Made by a program: the position numbers and the translations under genes. Below the pieces are notes generated by a model. It ran no database searches. It saw only the letters and a list, made by a program, of their open reading frames with translations, and was not told where the DNA came from. From NCBI GenBank assembly GCA_017529865.1, contig JAFXNA010000020.1:1-64000 (forward strand): a stretch of 64,000 bases of DNA. Reading direction: 5' to 3'. Position 1 is the stretch's first letter; each line of letters opens with the position of its first letter. Source of the stretch: Bacteroidaceae bacterium. Lineage in GTDB: Bacteria; Bacteroidota; Bacteroidia; Bacteroidales; Bacteroidaceae. Positions 8,395-16,766 of the stretch are shown piece by piece.

Positions 8395-9537
8395 ATGAAA
8401 CAGAAAGCTTTACTCGTATTCGCAGCCATGATGGCTGCAACCCTCTCTTTCACCGCTTGTAGCGATGACAAAGATGACAACAACAATGAAAACGAATTGC
8501 AAGCAAAGGAAACATTCCTTGCTGTAACCAATCAAGAACTGGTCAATAAGACCATCTTGCCCATCTACACCAGTCTGATGAATGCCAATGAGCAGTTGGT
8601 AGATGCCATTGGGGAGATGGAGACACAGGCAGATGTGAACAAAGCATGTGAACTATGGAAGAAGGCTCGCCAATATTGGGAACAGTCTGAGTCTTTCCTT
8701 TACGGTCCTGCTACCGACTTCGGTATCGACCCACACACTGACACATGGCCGTTCGACCGTGCTGCATTCGACAATTATATCAAGCGCTATCCTGACCTTG
8801 TGGAAGATGAGGATGCACAGGCTATCGTGGCTGAAGCTATCGCAACGGGTCAGAGCCTCACAGGTTTCCATGCTGTGGAATATCTGCTGTTCCGTGAAGG
8901 TCAGCCTCGTAACATTGGCGACATTACAGACAATGAAGCTTGGTTCTGTCTGGCAGCAGCTGAAGACCTCTATCTTGCATCTGTGAAACTTGTTTCTGCT
9001 TGGGGCGGAAAACTCAATGAAGAACAGGAAGAGATACTTGAAGATGCAGAGTTCGAATCGAGAAACTATGGCGAGAACTTCATCAATGCCGGTAAGGCGG
9101 GATCAACTTATTCAACCATCACGCTCGCATCCGTTCAGATTCTTGAAGGCTGTCAGGATATCATCGATGAAGTTGCTCACTCAAAGATTGGTCATCCTTA
9201 TACAGGAGAGGACAAGAACTATATCGAGTCTCCACATGCCTACAACTCTATTCAGGACTTCTACGACAATGTGCTCTCTTGCGCATTCTCTATCAATGGT
9301 GGTGCTGACAAGAAAGACGCATATACAGCTACTTCGCTGATGGCTTATGCGATGGCACATTATCCAACAGAGGCTGCAGCAGTGAAAGGTGCATTCGAAG
9401 AAGCACTCAAGAAGGTGAACGGTATGAAGCGCCCGTTCGTGCTCAACTATCAGGATGCATCAGCAGGTGCTGCTATCGATGCACTCGAGGCGCTTGATGC
9501 TGCCATCGATGCACTCAAGGTGAAACTTCAGAAATAA
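8395..9537 (+). CDS. Imelysin-family lipoprotein
   Basis: This 380-residue lipoprotein has a lipobox LSFTACSD (Cys about residue 22) followed by an Asp/Asn-rich linker typical of Bacteroidales surface lipoproteins. It contains the imelysin signature GxHxxE as GFHAVEYLLF near residue 158. The rest is helical, in two halves, as in the family. Imelysin proteins (ICMP, IrpA, EfeO-related) are linked to iron acquisition, and the peptidase activity once proposed is doubtful. It lies 49 bases after the porin and upstream of a DUF1111 two-heme protein, a pairing seen in other iron-regulated loci. Confidence 0.85.
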   Translation: MKQKALLVFAAMMAATLSFTACSDDKDDNNNENELQAKETFLAVTNQELVNKTILPIYTSLMNANEQLVDAIGEMETQADVNKACELWKKARQYWEQSESFLYGPATDFGIDPHTDTWPFDRAAFDNYIKRYPDLVEDEDAQAIVAEAIATGQSLTGFHAVEYLLFREGQPRNIGDITDNEAWFCLAAAEDLYLASVKLVSAWGGKLNEEQEEILEDAEFESRNYGENFINAGKAGSTYSTITLASVQILEGCQDIIDEVAHSKIGHPYTGEDKNYIESPHAYNSIQDFYDNVLSCAFSINGGADKKDAYTATSLMAYAMAHYPTEAAAVKGAFEEALKKVNGMKRPFVLNYQDASAGAAIDALEALDAAIDALKVKLQK

Positions 9538-9581
9538 GTAATAACAGAATAAGCCATATAAATATATCTAACTCTTGGTGG

Positions 9582-9610
9582 GCACCAAGCGACGAGATGT
9601 CGCTCGGTGC
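9582..9610 (+). other. Hairpin between the imelysin and di-heme genes
   Basis: GCACCAAGCGAC and GTCGCTCGGTGC form a 12-base stem with one mismatch around a five-base loop. No T-run follows, so it is not a classic terminator. It may stabilise or process the transcript between the two genes and set their relative expression. Confidence 0.5.
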
Positions 9611-9652
9611 TTCAGCCATTCAAAAAGAATATTCATTTTAAACGATAAATCT

Positions 9653-11311
9653 ATGAGACGAAACGTATTATTTCTAAGTAGTTTATTGTCGCTTGGACTG
9701 CTGACAGTAGCTTGTCACGACGACAATAACAATGCGGATACTCCCGACAATCCTGTAAAGGAACTGAGCGAAGAGTATTACTCTGGTGGAAAGCTGGGTA
9801 CGGTGTTCAATGCCACATCGAATGCCTATGAGCAACCTACGCCGGCATGCGACAATGCACAGTTCTCCTATCTCTTCAAGAAAGGTGAGACGCTGTTTGA
9901 GCGCGACTTCAACCAGACGGAAGGTTCAGCCTTCTACGGACTTGGCCCTGTCTATGTTCGCAAAGGCTGTCTGTATTGCCATCCTGCTTATGGACATGGG
10001 AAACGTCAGAATGAGTATCGTGAATCGACGATGGGTAATGGGTATCTGCTCGTTATTTACGACAAGACCACTGATGCTTATATCCGCTCTGTAGCGGGTA
10101 TGCCGCAGACAGGGGCTGTGGCTCCGTTCAAGGCTCCGATTGATGAGAAGCAGATTCAGATTGACTGGAAGACCTATACTGACGAATGGGGCAACCAACT
10201 CCCTGATGGAGAAACCTACGAGTTGATTTATCCAGAGGTGACGATTCCTCAGTCTGCCTTCTATGCACCTATCATCGCTGCACGAGGCGGACAGAACGTT
10301 GAGATTCCAATCGAGGAGGTTGGCATACGGCTTGAGTCCACAATCGGTATCTACGGAACAGGACTGACTGATGCCATTCCTGATAGTGCTATCACAAATG
10401 AGTGGGTACGTCAAAGCCAGTACTTCAACTCTATCGGCAAGACTGATGCCTTGAATCCTGCTTATTGGAATCAGGCAAACAACGAATGGGTGAGCTATTA
10501 CAAGGGACTCACTGGCACTCCTTACGTTCGTCGCTATACTTATGCGATGACCCGCGGCCCCATTCTCGATGCCGCAGGAGCGAACGCCATCTGGAACATC
10601 ACCAATGTGACACGCTCCGATCGTCGCTACCATTACCTCGATCTCAACTTCAATGCGAAGTCACAGACGCTTTCCTATTATGCTGAAGCTTCCTCGAAAG
10701 ATCCTGACGTACAGCGCGAATTCTATCAGTACTTCCCTCAAGAGAACAAGACTGGAGATGTGGAGAAAGATATCTACAACTATCTCACCAGCAATACGCT
10801 GGATGCTGAGATGAGCGATGGCGACTATCGTGCTTTCATGGTATGGCATCGTGGCCTGGCTGTTCCTGCTGCTCGTGATATGGATGACGAACAGGTGCAG
10901 CAAGGAAAGAAACTCTTCACAGAGATTGGTTGTGCTACGTGCCACCGTCCTTCATGGACAACTGGTGATGATGAGATTCATGACCCCAACGGAATGTTCG
11001 GCAATGATGATATGCCTCGCTATCCTCATCAGAAGATTTGGCCTTATACCGACTTTGTGCAGCATCGTCTCCACATGGTGAACGACATCCGCACAGGATG
11101 GTGTCGCACCACACCGCTCTGGGGACGTGGACTGAGTAAGATGTGTACAGGTGCTGACGACCGTTTGCATGACTGCCGTGCTCGTACGGTCATCGAAGCC
11201 ATTATGTGGCATGGAGGTAAAGACTCAGATGCTCGCAGGGCAACAGAGCAGTTCCGCAAACTTTCCAAGTCAGAACGCAATGCTGTGGTGAAGTTCATCA
11301 ATGCCATTTAA
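9653..11311 (+). CDS. Di-heme oxidoreductase lipoprotein (DUF1111 type)
   Basis: The 552-residue protein is started at ATG 9653, because the signal sequence (MRRNVLF... LLTVACHDD, a lipobox) begins there. The longer upstream reading has no leader character. It carries two c-type heme motifs, CLYCH at Cys106 and CATCH at Cys427. Overall it resembles the di-heme thiol-oxidoreductase/cytochrome c peroxidase-like DUF1111 family. It should be anchored in a membrane on the periplasmic side or at the surface and act in electron transfer, possibly on iron. Heme attachment would need the ResB-CcsA synthase encoded 24 bases downstream. Confidence 0.83.
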   Translation: MRRNVLFLSSLLSLGLLTVACHDDNNNADTPDNPVKELSEEYYSGGKLGTVFNATSNAYEQPTPACDNAQFSYLFKKGETLFERDFNQTEGSAFYGLGPVYVRKGCLYCHPAYGHGKRQNEYRESTMGNGYLLVIYDKTTDAYIRSVAGMPQTGAVAPFKAPIDEKQIQIDWKTYTDEWGNQLPDGETYELIYPEVTIPQSAFYAPIIAARGGQNVEIPIEEVGIRLESTIGIYGTGLTDAIPDSAITNEWVRQSQYFNSIGKTDALNPAYWNQANNEWVSYYKGLTGTPYVRRYTYAMTRGPILDAAGANAIWNITNVTRSDRRYHYLDLNFNAKSQTLSYYAEASSKDPDVQREFYQYFPQENKTGDVEKDIYNYLTSNTLDAEMSDGDYRAFMVWHRGLAVPAARDMDDEQVQQGKKLFTEIGCATCHRPSWTTGDDEIHDPNGMFGNDDMPRYPHQKIWPYTDFVQHRLHMVNDIRTGWCRTTPLWGRGLSKMCTGADDRLHDCRARTVIEAIMWHGGKDSDARRATEQFRKLSKSERNAVVKFINAI

Positions 11312-11335
11312 ACTAAGGGCCGTTTCTGAGGTCTA

Positions 11336-13573
11336 ATGAACGTGAAGAGAATCGCATTTGCAACCTATGTGGCAGTGATTGGCGTGCTGGTCACTGCTAC
11401 TGTGCTAGAAAAAATCTATGGCACCCCATTCGTCATGGAACATATCTATGGCGCATGGTGGTTTATTGCGTTGTGGGGCATTCTCTGTGTGGGAAGTGTG
11501 GTAATGCTGATTCGAGGAAAGGTTTACAAGCGGCCTGCCACATTGCTCCTGCATCTTTCGTTCATCCTCATTCTCATTGGTGCGCTGGTCACCCATCTCG
11601 ATGGCCTGCAAGGGTCTATGCATCTCAGAAAAGGGGAGGTGGCAAACATGATGGTGAATCGTGAGACGGAACTGATTGAGCAACTGCCTTTCCAACTGAA
11701 GCTTGTCGATTTCGACCTTCAGACCTATCCAGGTACACAGTCACCGATGGATTATTGTTCGGTGGTAGTCATTGATGGAACGACTGACACCCTTGCCATT
11801 TCTATGAACAACATTGGCGAGTACCAGTCATACCGCTTCTACCAGTCGGGTTACGACCCAGATTTGCAAGGCTCCTATCTTTCTGTCAGTCATGACCCAT
11901 GGGGCATCGGCATCACCTACACAGGGTATTTCCTGCTGATTCTTTCGATGATATGGATAATTATCAAGCCCCTTTTGCCCTCCCTTCATAAAGGTAGGGG
12001 ATGGGGATGGGTCTTTTTCTTTCTTTCCTTACCATCCTTCGCTGCACCTAAGACCCTCCCTGCTGATGTCGCTTCTGAGTTCGGCAATCTCTATACTTAT
12101 TATAATGGGCGCATTTGTCCTTTCCAGACGATGGCCATCGATTTCACAACGAAACTCTATGGCAGTCCTACTTATCAGGGACTGAGTGCAGAGCAGGTGG
12201 TGACTGGTTGGATGTTGTTCCCTACGAGTTGGACAGACCAGCCATTCATTAAGATTAAGGGAAAGGCCCTCCATGAATTGTTGCAGACCGATGAGAACTA
12301 TGTAAGCTATGATGACTTCTTCTATTTGGGAAGTTATCGATTAGATGATGTGCTTGCGCAGATGCATTCCGGAGTAGAAGTGCCAGAGGCAAGAGCCATC
12401 AATGAAGCCGATGAGAAGATGAACCTATTGCTGATGCTATGGAATGGACAACTGCTCAAACTCTATCCAGCCGATGGGATGTGGTACTCCCAGATGGATA
12501 ATCTGCCCGATTCGATGCCACACGATCAGTGGTTCTTTATCAAGCACTCGATGGATTATGTGGGCGAATTGGCAGTTCAGCACGACTATCAGGAACTGAC
12601 AACCACATTACAGAAGATTCGACAGTATCAGCAGAAGACGATGGGGGACAATCTGCCATCTGGCTTCCAGTTCAAGGCAGAGAAGCTATACAATTCGCTT
12701 AACTATATCAAGCTCCTTGCCATTTTCCTGCTCACCATCGGCATTATCGCCTACGTCTTGCAGCTTTTTGGCAGCCCCCTCCTACTCCCCCTCAAGGGGA
12801 GAGAGAAAATACAAGTCCGTCCCTTGAGGGAAGGATTTAGGAAAGGCTTTTCTTCCTTCATTTGCATTATCGTTATTGTTGGTTTCATCTACCTCCTCCT
12901 TTTCATCACCCTTCGTACTATTGTCTCTGGTCATATCCCATTGGCAAATGGCTTCGAAGTGATGGTGTTCATGTCAGCCTGCAGCCTGCTTTTTGCCATC
13001 GTTCGCAGATCGGAGAGAAGCTATGGGTTGATTGTTGCAGGTCTCACCCTTCTTGTTGCGATGATGGGTCAGTCCAATCCGCAGATTACACCCCTCATGC
13101 CAGTCCTCTCATCACCGCTTCTCAGCATTCATGTATGCCTCGTCATGTTGTCCTACACCCTCTTTGCCTTCCTTGCCCTCCAAAGTCTTGCAGCCCTCAT
13201 AAGCAGCAAAAACCCCTCTCTTATCTCCCCCAAAGGGAGAAGTCCCAAAATTCCTGAGACTCCCCTCCTTGGGAGGGGGCGGGGGAGGTTTCAATTGAAG
13301 ACTGCTGTCTTCCTTCTTGCTGCAGGTATCATTCTTGGCGCCATCTGGGCCAATCAGAGTTGGGGACGTTATTGGGGTTGGGACCCAAAGGAAGTGTGGG
13401 CTCTCATCACCCTTATGGTCTATGCCTTCCCATTACATTTTAGCACTCCCCCTCGGGGGAGCGGGGAGAGGGGCTGGCATTTATATATGATCTTTGCTTT
13501 CCTCACCGTCATCATCACCTACTTTGGTGTCAATTTCTTCCTTGGAGGCATGCATAGTTATGCCAATGGATGA
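11336..13573 (+). CDS. ccsBA: Cytochrome c synthase, ResB-CcsA fusion
   Basis: The 745-residue multi-spanning membrane protein joins a ResB part (about residues 1-210, with four hydrophobic segments and a periplasmic domain rich in LRKGE and YRFYQSGYDP motifs) to a CcsA part. The CcsA part carries the tryptophan-rich heme-handling motif WGRYWGWDPKEVWAL near residue 676. It covalently attaches heme to apocytochromes, most obviously the two-heme protein upstream. Four GC-rich repeat segments sit in frame in loops or linkers (11967-12012, 12774-12846, 13211-13292, 13445-13477). They add Pro/Gly/Arg-rich peptides such as PLLLPLKGRE. No frameshift results, so the protein is probably functional. 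Confidence 0.85.
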   Translation: MNVKRIAFATYVAVIGVLVTATVLEKIYGTPFVMEHIYGAWWFIALWGILCVGSVVMLIRGKVYKRPATLLLHLSFILILIGALVTHLDGLQGSMHLRKGEVANMMVNRETELIEQLPFQLKLVDFDLQTYPGTQSPMDYCSVVVIDGTTDTLAISMNNIGEYQSYRFYQSGYDPDLQGSYLSVSHDPWGIGITYTGYFLLILSMIWIIIKPLLPSLHKGRGWGWVFFFLSLPSFAAPKTLPADVASEFGNLYTYYNGRICPFQTMAIDFTTKLYGSPTYQGLSAEQVVTGWMLFPTSWTDQPFIKIKGKALHELLQTDENYVSYDDFFYLGSYRLDDVLAQMHSGVEVPEARAINEADEKMNLLLMLWNGQLLKLYPADGMWYSQMDNLPDSMPHDQWFFIKHSMDYVGELAVQHDYQELTTTLQKIRQYQQKTMGDNLPSGFQFKAEKLYNSLNYIKLLAIFLLTIGIIAYVLQLFGSPLLLPLKGREKIQVRPLREGFRKGFSSFICIIVIVGFIYLLLFITLRTIVSGHIPLANGFEVMVFMSACSLLFAIVRRSERSYGLIVAGLTLLVAMMGQSNPQITPLMPVLSSPLLSIHVCLVMLSYTLFAFLALQSLAALISSKNPSLISPKGRSPKIPETPLLGRGRGRFQLKTAVFLLAAGIILGAIWANQSWGRYWGWDPKEVWALITLMVYAFPLHFSTPPRGSGERGWHLYMIFAFLTVIITYFGVNFFLGGMHSYANG
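11967..13477 (+). repeat. Four GC-rich palindromic repeat inserts within ccsBA
   Basis: Segments at 11967-12012, 12774-12846, 13211-13292 and 13445-13477 are rich in CCCCTC and GAGGGG palindromes, unlike the surrounding coding sequence. They match in style the non-coding repeats at 16481-16510 and 42640-43085. Each keeps the reading frame, and the encoded peptides (for example PSLHKGRGWGW and TPPRGSGERG) are not part of the ResB or CcsA folds. I read them as short interspersed elements tolerated in loops. Confidence 0.6.
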
Positions 13574-13689
13574 GTAACCATAGAAAATGCCGCATTCTTC
13601 CTTAATATCTAATAAAAGGGAAGGGAAATCTAATAATTTATGTTAAACTTTTAAGTGGAAGTGCATTTTTATGCTTTTTTATTTGGTAT

Positions 13690-13733
13690 ATCTAATGTTT
13701 TAGATTACCTTTGCAGCGAAAATCTAAAAGATT
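13690..13733 (+). promoter_or_regulatory. Promoter and dyad operator of the BlaI-like gene
   Basis: A -7 box TACCTTTG lies at 13706-13713. Directly upstream is the perfect palindrome ATCTAATGTTTTAGAT (13690-13705). Downstream, at 13721-13733, is AATCTAAAAGATT. Two further ATCTAA half-sites lie near 13607 and 13628. Operator dyads that flank the promoter are how BlaI/MecI repressors control their own operon. The sequence here differs from the classical TACA/TGTA operator, so the match is by position and symmetry only. Confidence 0.5.
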
Positions 13734-13832
13734 AAATTTTAATGTTTAATGGTTATAGATTATTGGTTATTGAAAAATAGTAAATGAACAAATAACATAT
13801 AATAGTAAATCGTAAATAGTCAAATAGTAAGT

Positions 13833-14225
13833 ATGATGATGAAAGATAGAGAATCAAAACAACTGACAAAGGCCGAGATGGAAATCATGACCATTTTGTG
13901 GGATAGGGGTAAGCCGATGACTACACACGAAATCATCGATTTGTATCCGGAGCCGAGACCTGCATATTCTACGATTGCAACGTTTCTGAAGATTCTGACC
14001 GTCAAAGGGTTTGTAAGTTCCCAGAAGGTAGAGGGGAGTGGCAAGACGTTCTTGTTCATGCCGCTCATCAGTCGAGAAGCTTACACCCAACGTGTGATGA
14101 CGGACGTAAAGACCACCTTCTTCGGTGGTTCGCTCAAGAGTATGCTGTCATTCTTTGTGGAGCAAGACAATGTCTCTGACGAGGAACTGCAGGAGATTGT
14201 TTCAATGATACGGAGCAAGAATTGA
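13833..14225 (+). CDS. BlaI/MecI/CopY-family transcriptional repressor
   Basis: The 130-residue protein is a winged-helix repressor (about residues 8-80, with LTKAEMEIMTILWD and AYSTIATFLKILTVKGFV) plus a C-terminal dimerisation segment (to about 125), the normal length for BlaI. Three consecutive ATG codons (13833-13841) make the exact start uncertain. It is followed 54 bases later by an M56 (BlaR1-like) membrane peptidase, its usual partner. In that system the peptidase senses an envelope signal and the repressor is cleaved. There is no beta-lactamase nearby, so the inducer is unknown. Confidence 0.88.
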   Translation: MMMKDRESKQLTKAEMEIMTILWDRGKPMTTHEIIDLYPEPRPAYSTIATFLKILTVKGFVSSQKVEGSGKTFLFMPLISREAYTQRVMTDVKTTFFGGSLKSMLSFFVEQDNVSDEELQEIVSMIRSKN

Positions 14226-14279
14226 TAACAATCGTAGATTGTAAATAGTTAAATAGTCAATGGTTAAATAGTAAATAAG

Positions 14280-16418
14280 ATGATGGTATATATTTTGAAA
14301 TCTGCCCTTGTGCTGGCATTGTTGTATAGCTGTTTCTTTTTCTTGTTGAGTAAAGAAACATTCCATCGGCTGAACCGCATTATGCTGAACGGTTTCATGC
14401 TGGCTGCACTGATTGTGCCTCTGTTTCATGTCACAACTCAGCACCCTACGGTTATCACAGAGGAGGTCTATGCGGTGCAGACCTTTATAGAGTCGGAGCC
14501 TCTCCAGCCCCTCTCTAACTACCCCGAGGGGGAGAACACGTCTGTTACATGGATACAGGTGATTTGGTGGGTGTATCTGGCAGGCGTTGCAACGATGTTG
14601 GTCATCACTTTGCTACAGACCGTCAGTTTGCTGAGCTTTATGCGAGGCGGATTGCGTCATACTGACTCTGAAGGCAATACTGTTATCCTGCAACGAGGGA
14701 AGTTCCCTCCATTCAGCATCTTCAAGTATATCGTGATGACGCTCGATGACTATGAGCACCATCGCCATTATATTTTGGCTCACGAACAGGAGCATATCCG
14801 TCGAGGACATACAGCCGACCTCATGCTGCTTCAGGTGATGAAGATTATTCAGTGGTTCAATCCATTCATCTGGTTCCTCAGTCGTGACCTTAAGGCAGTG
14901 CACGAATATGAGGCCGACCAAGCTGTTATCAATCAAGGCATCGATGCTAAATCATATCAACAACTACTCGTGATGAAGGTCGTGGGGAATCGACTGCAGC
15001 CTTTCACCAACAACTTGAATCACGGCTCACTCAAAAAACGAATTATTATGATGTACCAACAACCTTCTAACCGATGGCTTATGCTCAAAGCATTGTGTGC
15101 CATCCCTGTGGTTGCATTGACCATCAATGCATTTGCCACACCCGAACCTATAATGACCGACCCTGTGGAAGACATCGTGAAGACTTTAGAAAATAAGGAA
15201 GTGCCAACCTTCAACGACGTAAAGGAGACACTGCTCACGGCTACAGAAACCACTCAGGTCGCTAACACTGATGACGAGCCTATTGCCCTCCATCCTGTCA
15301 GAGACCAATTTGGAAGAATCATAGGCTTCTCGCACGAAGGTAAGCCAACCAATGGTGACTTCGAATGTACTTACGAATATGTGTTCATCAACGGACGCCC
15401 TGCTACAGAAGCCGAAGTGAGGAACTACAAAAAGCTTAACTTATCTTTGTTCCAAATCTTAAAGACACCAAACGGAACGGCTGAGTACGACTACAAGGAC
15501 AAGCACGGTATCATCTGCTTTACGATTGAAGATGAAAAACCGTCTGCTAGCAGCACACCGGACATCAAGCCTGGAGATATCGTGACAGGCAATGTAAAGA
15601 CCGAAGAGGGTGAACCATTGAAGATGGTGAATGTCTTTGAACGTGACGAGTATGGAAGAGTCTGTGCTCATGGCATCACTGATAACAACGGTGACTTCTC
15701 CTTCAAGGTTGTCGACCCCAATCATAGTATTACAGTATCGTATGTGGGTCGTAAAACCAAGACGCTCAAGATTACTGACCTGCCAAAAAATATTGTCTTG
15801 GAAGAGGCGACATTACTTCAGGATATCTCAGTCGTAGGAAATCGCTCAGGGGTAAATGAAAAAGAGCCACTTATTGTCGTAGATGGCAAAGTTGTTGAAA
15901 TTCCTGCGGATATCGATGTCTCGACCTTCACTCCTGAACAAATGGAGAAACTACTCGGTATCGATTCGAATGGCATTGAATCCATCACAGTACTCAAGGA
16001 TGCCGCCGCAAAAGCTATTTGGGGAGAGAGAGGAACGAACGGAGTCATTGAAATCAAAACTAAAAAAAGTATACGCGATACTCCTATTGACTCCATCATG
16101 AGTAGACTGCCTGGCGCAGAGATTGACGAAAAAGGTCAGATCAGAATCTACGGCAAGGAAGTGAAGAAGATTCTTATCGATGGCAAGGAAGTTTACAATG
16201 TGAAGGAGAATAACGGTGTGATGGAGTTCCAAAGCGAAGAAAACGTCTCACAAGAAAACCTCATCGCCATTCTGAAAAGGATACCAGGCATTAACATCTC
16301 ATACGGAAAAATCACCATCAATGGAAAGCCTGTGACCCGCATCCTGGCAAATGGCAACGAGGTCTACAACAGTACCGATTCAAGCAAAGTTGTTCCAAAA
16401 ATCGTCCGGGTTCAATAA
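14280..16418 (+). CDS. BlaR1-like M56 peptidase fused to carboxypeptidase-like and TonB-plug-like domains
   Basis: This 712-residue membrane protein has several N-terminal membrane segments. It carries the zinc site HEQEH (168-172) and a downstream EYEAD with Glu209/Glu211, so the M56 peptidase looks active. After a membrane helix near 260 it continues outside with a CarboxypepD_reg-like domain (about 440-505) and a plug-like segment (LIVVDGK to GVIEIKTKK, about 530-612). Two repeats follow, each with a LPGAEID- or IPGINI-type start and ILIDGKEVYN or ILANGNEVYN, a motif otherwise seen in TonB-dependent receptors. The extra domains may sense the envelope or contact TonB. It is co-transcribed with the BlaI-like gene. 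A GC-rich insert lies at 14497-14535. Confidence 0.82.
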   Translation: MMVYILKSALVLALLYSCFFFLLSKETFHRLNRIMLNGFMLAALIVPLFHVTTQHPTVITEEVYAVQTFIESEPLQPLSNYPEGENTSVTWIQVIWWVYLAGVATMLVITLLQTVSLLSFMRGGLRHTDSEGNTVILQRGKFPPFSIFKYIVMTLDDYEHHRHYILAHEQEHIRRGHTADLMLLQVMKIIQWFNPFIWFLSRDLKAVHEYEADQAVINQGIDAKSYQQLLVMKVVGNRLQPFTNNLNHGSLKKRIIMMYQQPSNRWLMLKALCAIPVVALTINAFATPEPIMTDPVEDIVKTLENKEVPTFNDVKETLLTATETTQVANTDDEPIALHPVRDQFGRIIGFSHEGKPTNGDFECTYEYVFINGRPATEAEVRNYKKLNLSLFQILKTPNGTAEYDYKDKHGIICFTIEDEKPSASSTPDIKPGDIVTGNVKTEEGEPLKMVNVFERDEYGRVCAHGITDNNGDFSFKVVDPNHSITVSYVGRKTKTLKITDLPKNIVLEEATLLQDISVVGNRSGVNEKEPLIVVDGKVVEIPADIDVSTFTPEQMEKLLGIDSNGIESITVLKDAAAKAIWGERGTNGVIEIKTKKSIRDTPIDSIMSRLPGAEIDEKGQIRIYGKEVKKILIDGKEVYNVKENNGVMEFQSEENVSQENLIAILKRIPGINISYGKITINGKPVTRILANGNEVYNSTDSSKVVPKIVRVQ
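14497..14535 (+). repeat. In-frame GC-rich repeat within the M56 peptidase gene
   Basis: CCCCTCTCTAACTACCCCGA followed by GGGGGAG encodes QPLSNYPEGE in a linker between two membrane segments. It is the same class of short palindromic repeat as in ccsBA. Confidence 0.45.
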
Positions 16419-16431
16419 TAAAGATAACAAG

Positions 16432-16470
16432 CCCTCTTGGTCAGAAGACTAAGAGGGTTTTGCTTTTGTT
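16432..16470 (+). terminator. Rho-independent terminator after the M56 gene
   Basis: Arms CCCTCTTGGTC and GACTAAGAGGG surround a short loop and are followed by TTTTGCTTTTG. It lies 13 bases after the stop codon at 16418. Confidence 0.75.
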
Positions 16471-16592
16471 GTGCCCTACCCTTTAGGGGAGGGATGGGAG
16501 AGGCCTTGCCCAATTTTTTTTGTTGTATTTCGAATTGATTATGGTGTTATTGGTCCGGAAAGTAAAAAATCAGCAGATTTTATAGAGAATAA
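16471..16592. other. Non-coding spacer with a GC-rich repeat remnant
   Basis: 16419-16766 is a 348-base gap between convergent genes. This part holds a short copy of the CCCTTTAGGGGAGGG-type repeat (about 16480-16510) and then AT-rich DNA without a visible gene. The rest of the gap is taken by two terminators and a candidate small-RNA gene, listed separately. Confidence 0.5.
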
Positions 16593-16624
16593 TTTGCAAT
16601 ATAGCACGAAAGTGCCTATCTTTG
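16593..16624 (+). promoter_or_regulatory. Promoter of the candidate small RNA
   Basis: TTTG at 16593-16596 and TATCTTTG at 16617-16624 are separated by 20 bases, close to the ideal Bacteroidota -33/-7 arrangement. No protein gene starts downstream. Confidence 0.65.
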
Positions 16625-16630
16625 CACTGT

Positions 16631-16692
16631 GTTTTTCATAGTATTAGATTTAAGGTTAACAATTCTGGGGTAAGGCGTTACCCCTTTTTTTA
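16631..16692 (+). ncRNA. Candidate small RNA of about 60 nt
   Basis: The segment begins about seven bases after a strong -33/-7 promoter. It ends in a compact terminator, GGGGTAA (16667-16673), a four-base loop and TTACCCC (16678-16684), then eight T with A. The body is AT-rich and contains no open reading frame of note. It lies between convergent genes, so neither neighbour would be its mRNA. A stand-alone small RNA is the simplest reading. A recently deleted gene whose leader and terminator remain is the alternative. Confidence 0.5.
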
Positions 16693-16696
16693 TTTC

Positions 16697-16740
16697 CAAC
16701 AAAATAGGGACTGCACAAAAATGCAGTCCCTATTTTGTTG
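16697..16740. terminator. Bidirectional terminator between convergent genes
   Basis: CAACAAAATAGGGACTGCA and its exact complement TGCAGTCCCTATTTTGTTG flank a six-base loop, a 19-base perfect stem. It lies 26 bases past the stop of the minus-strand FAS1 gene. T-rich DNA on its left (16685-16695) supports termination of minus-strand transcripts. Confidence 0.8.
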
Positions 16741-16766
16741 AATGTTCAACATTTTACATTGCCGAA

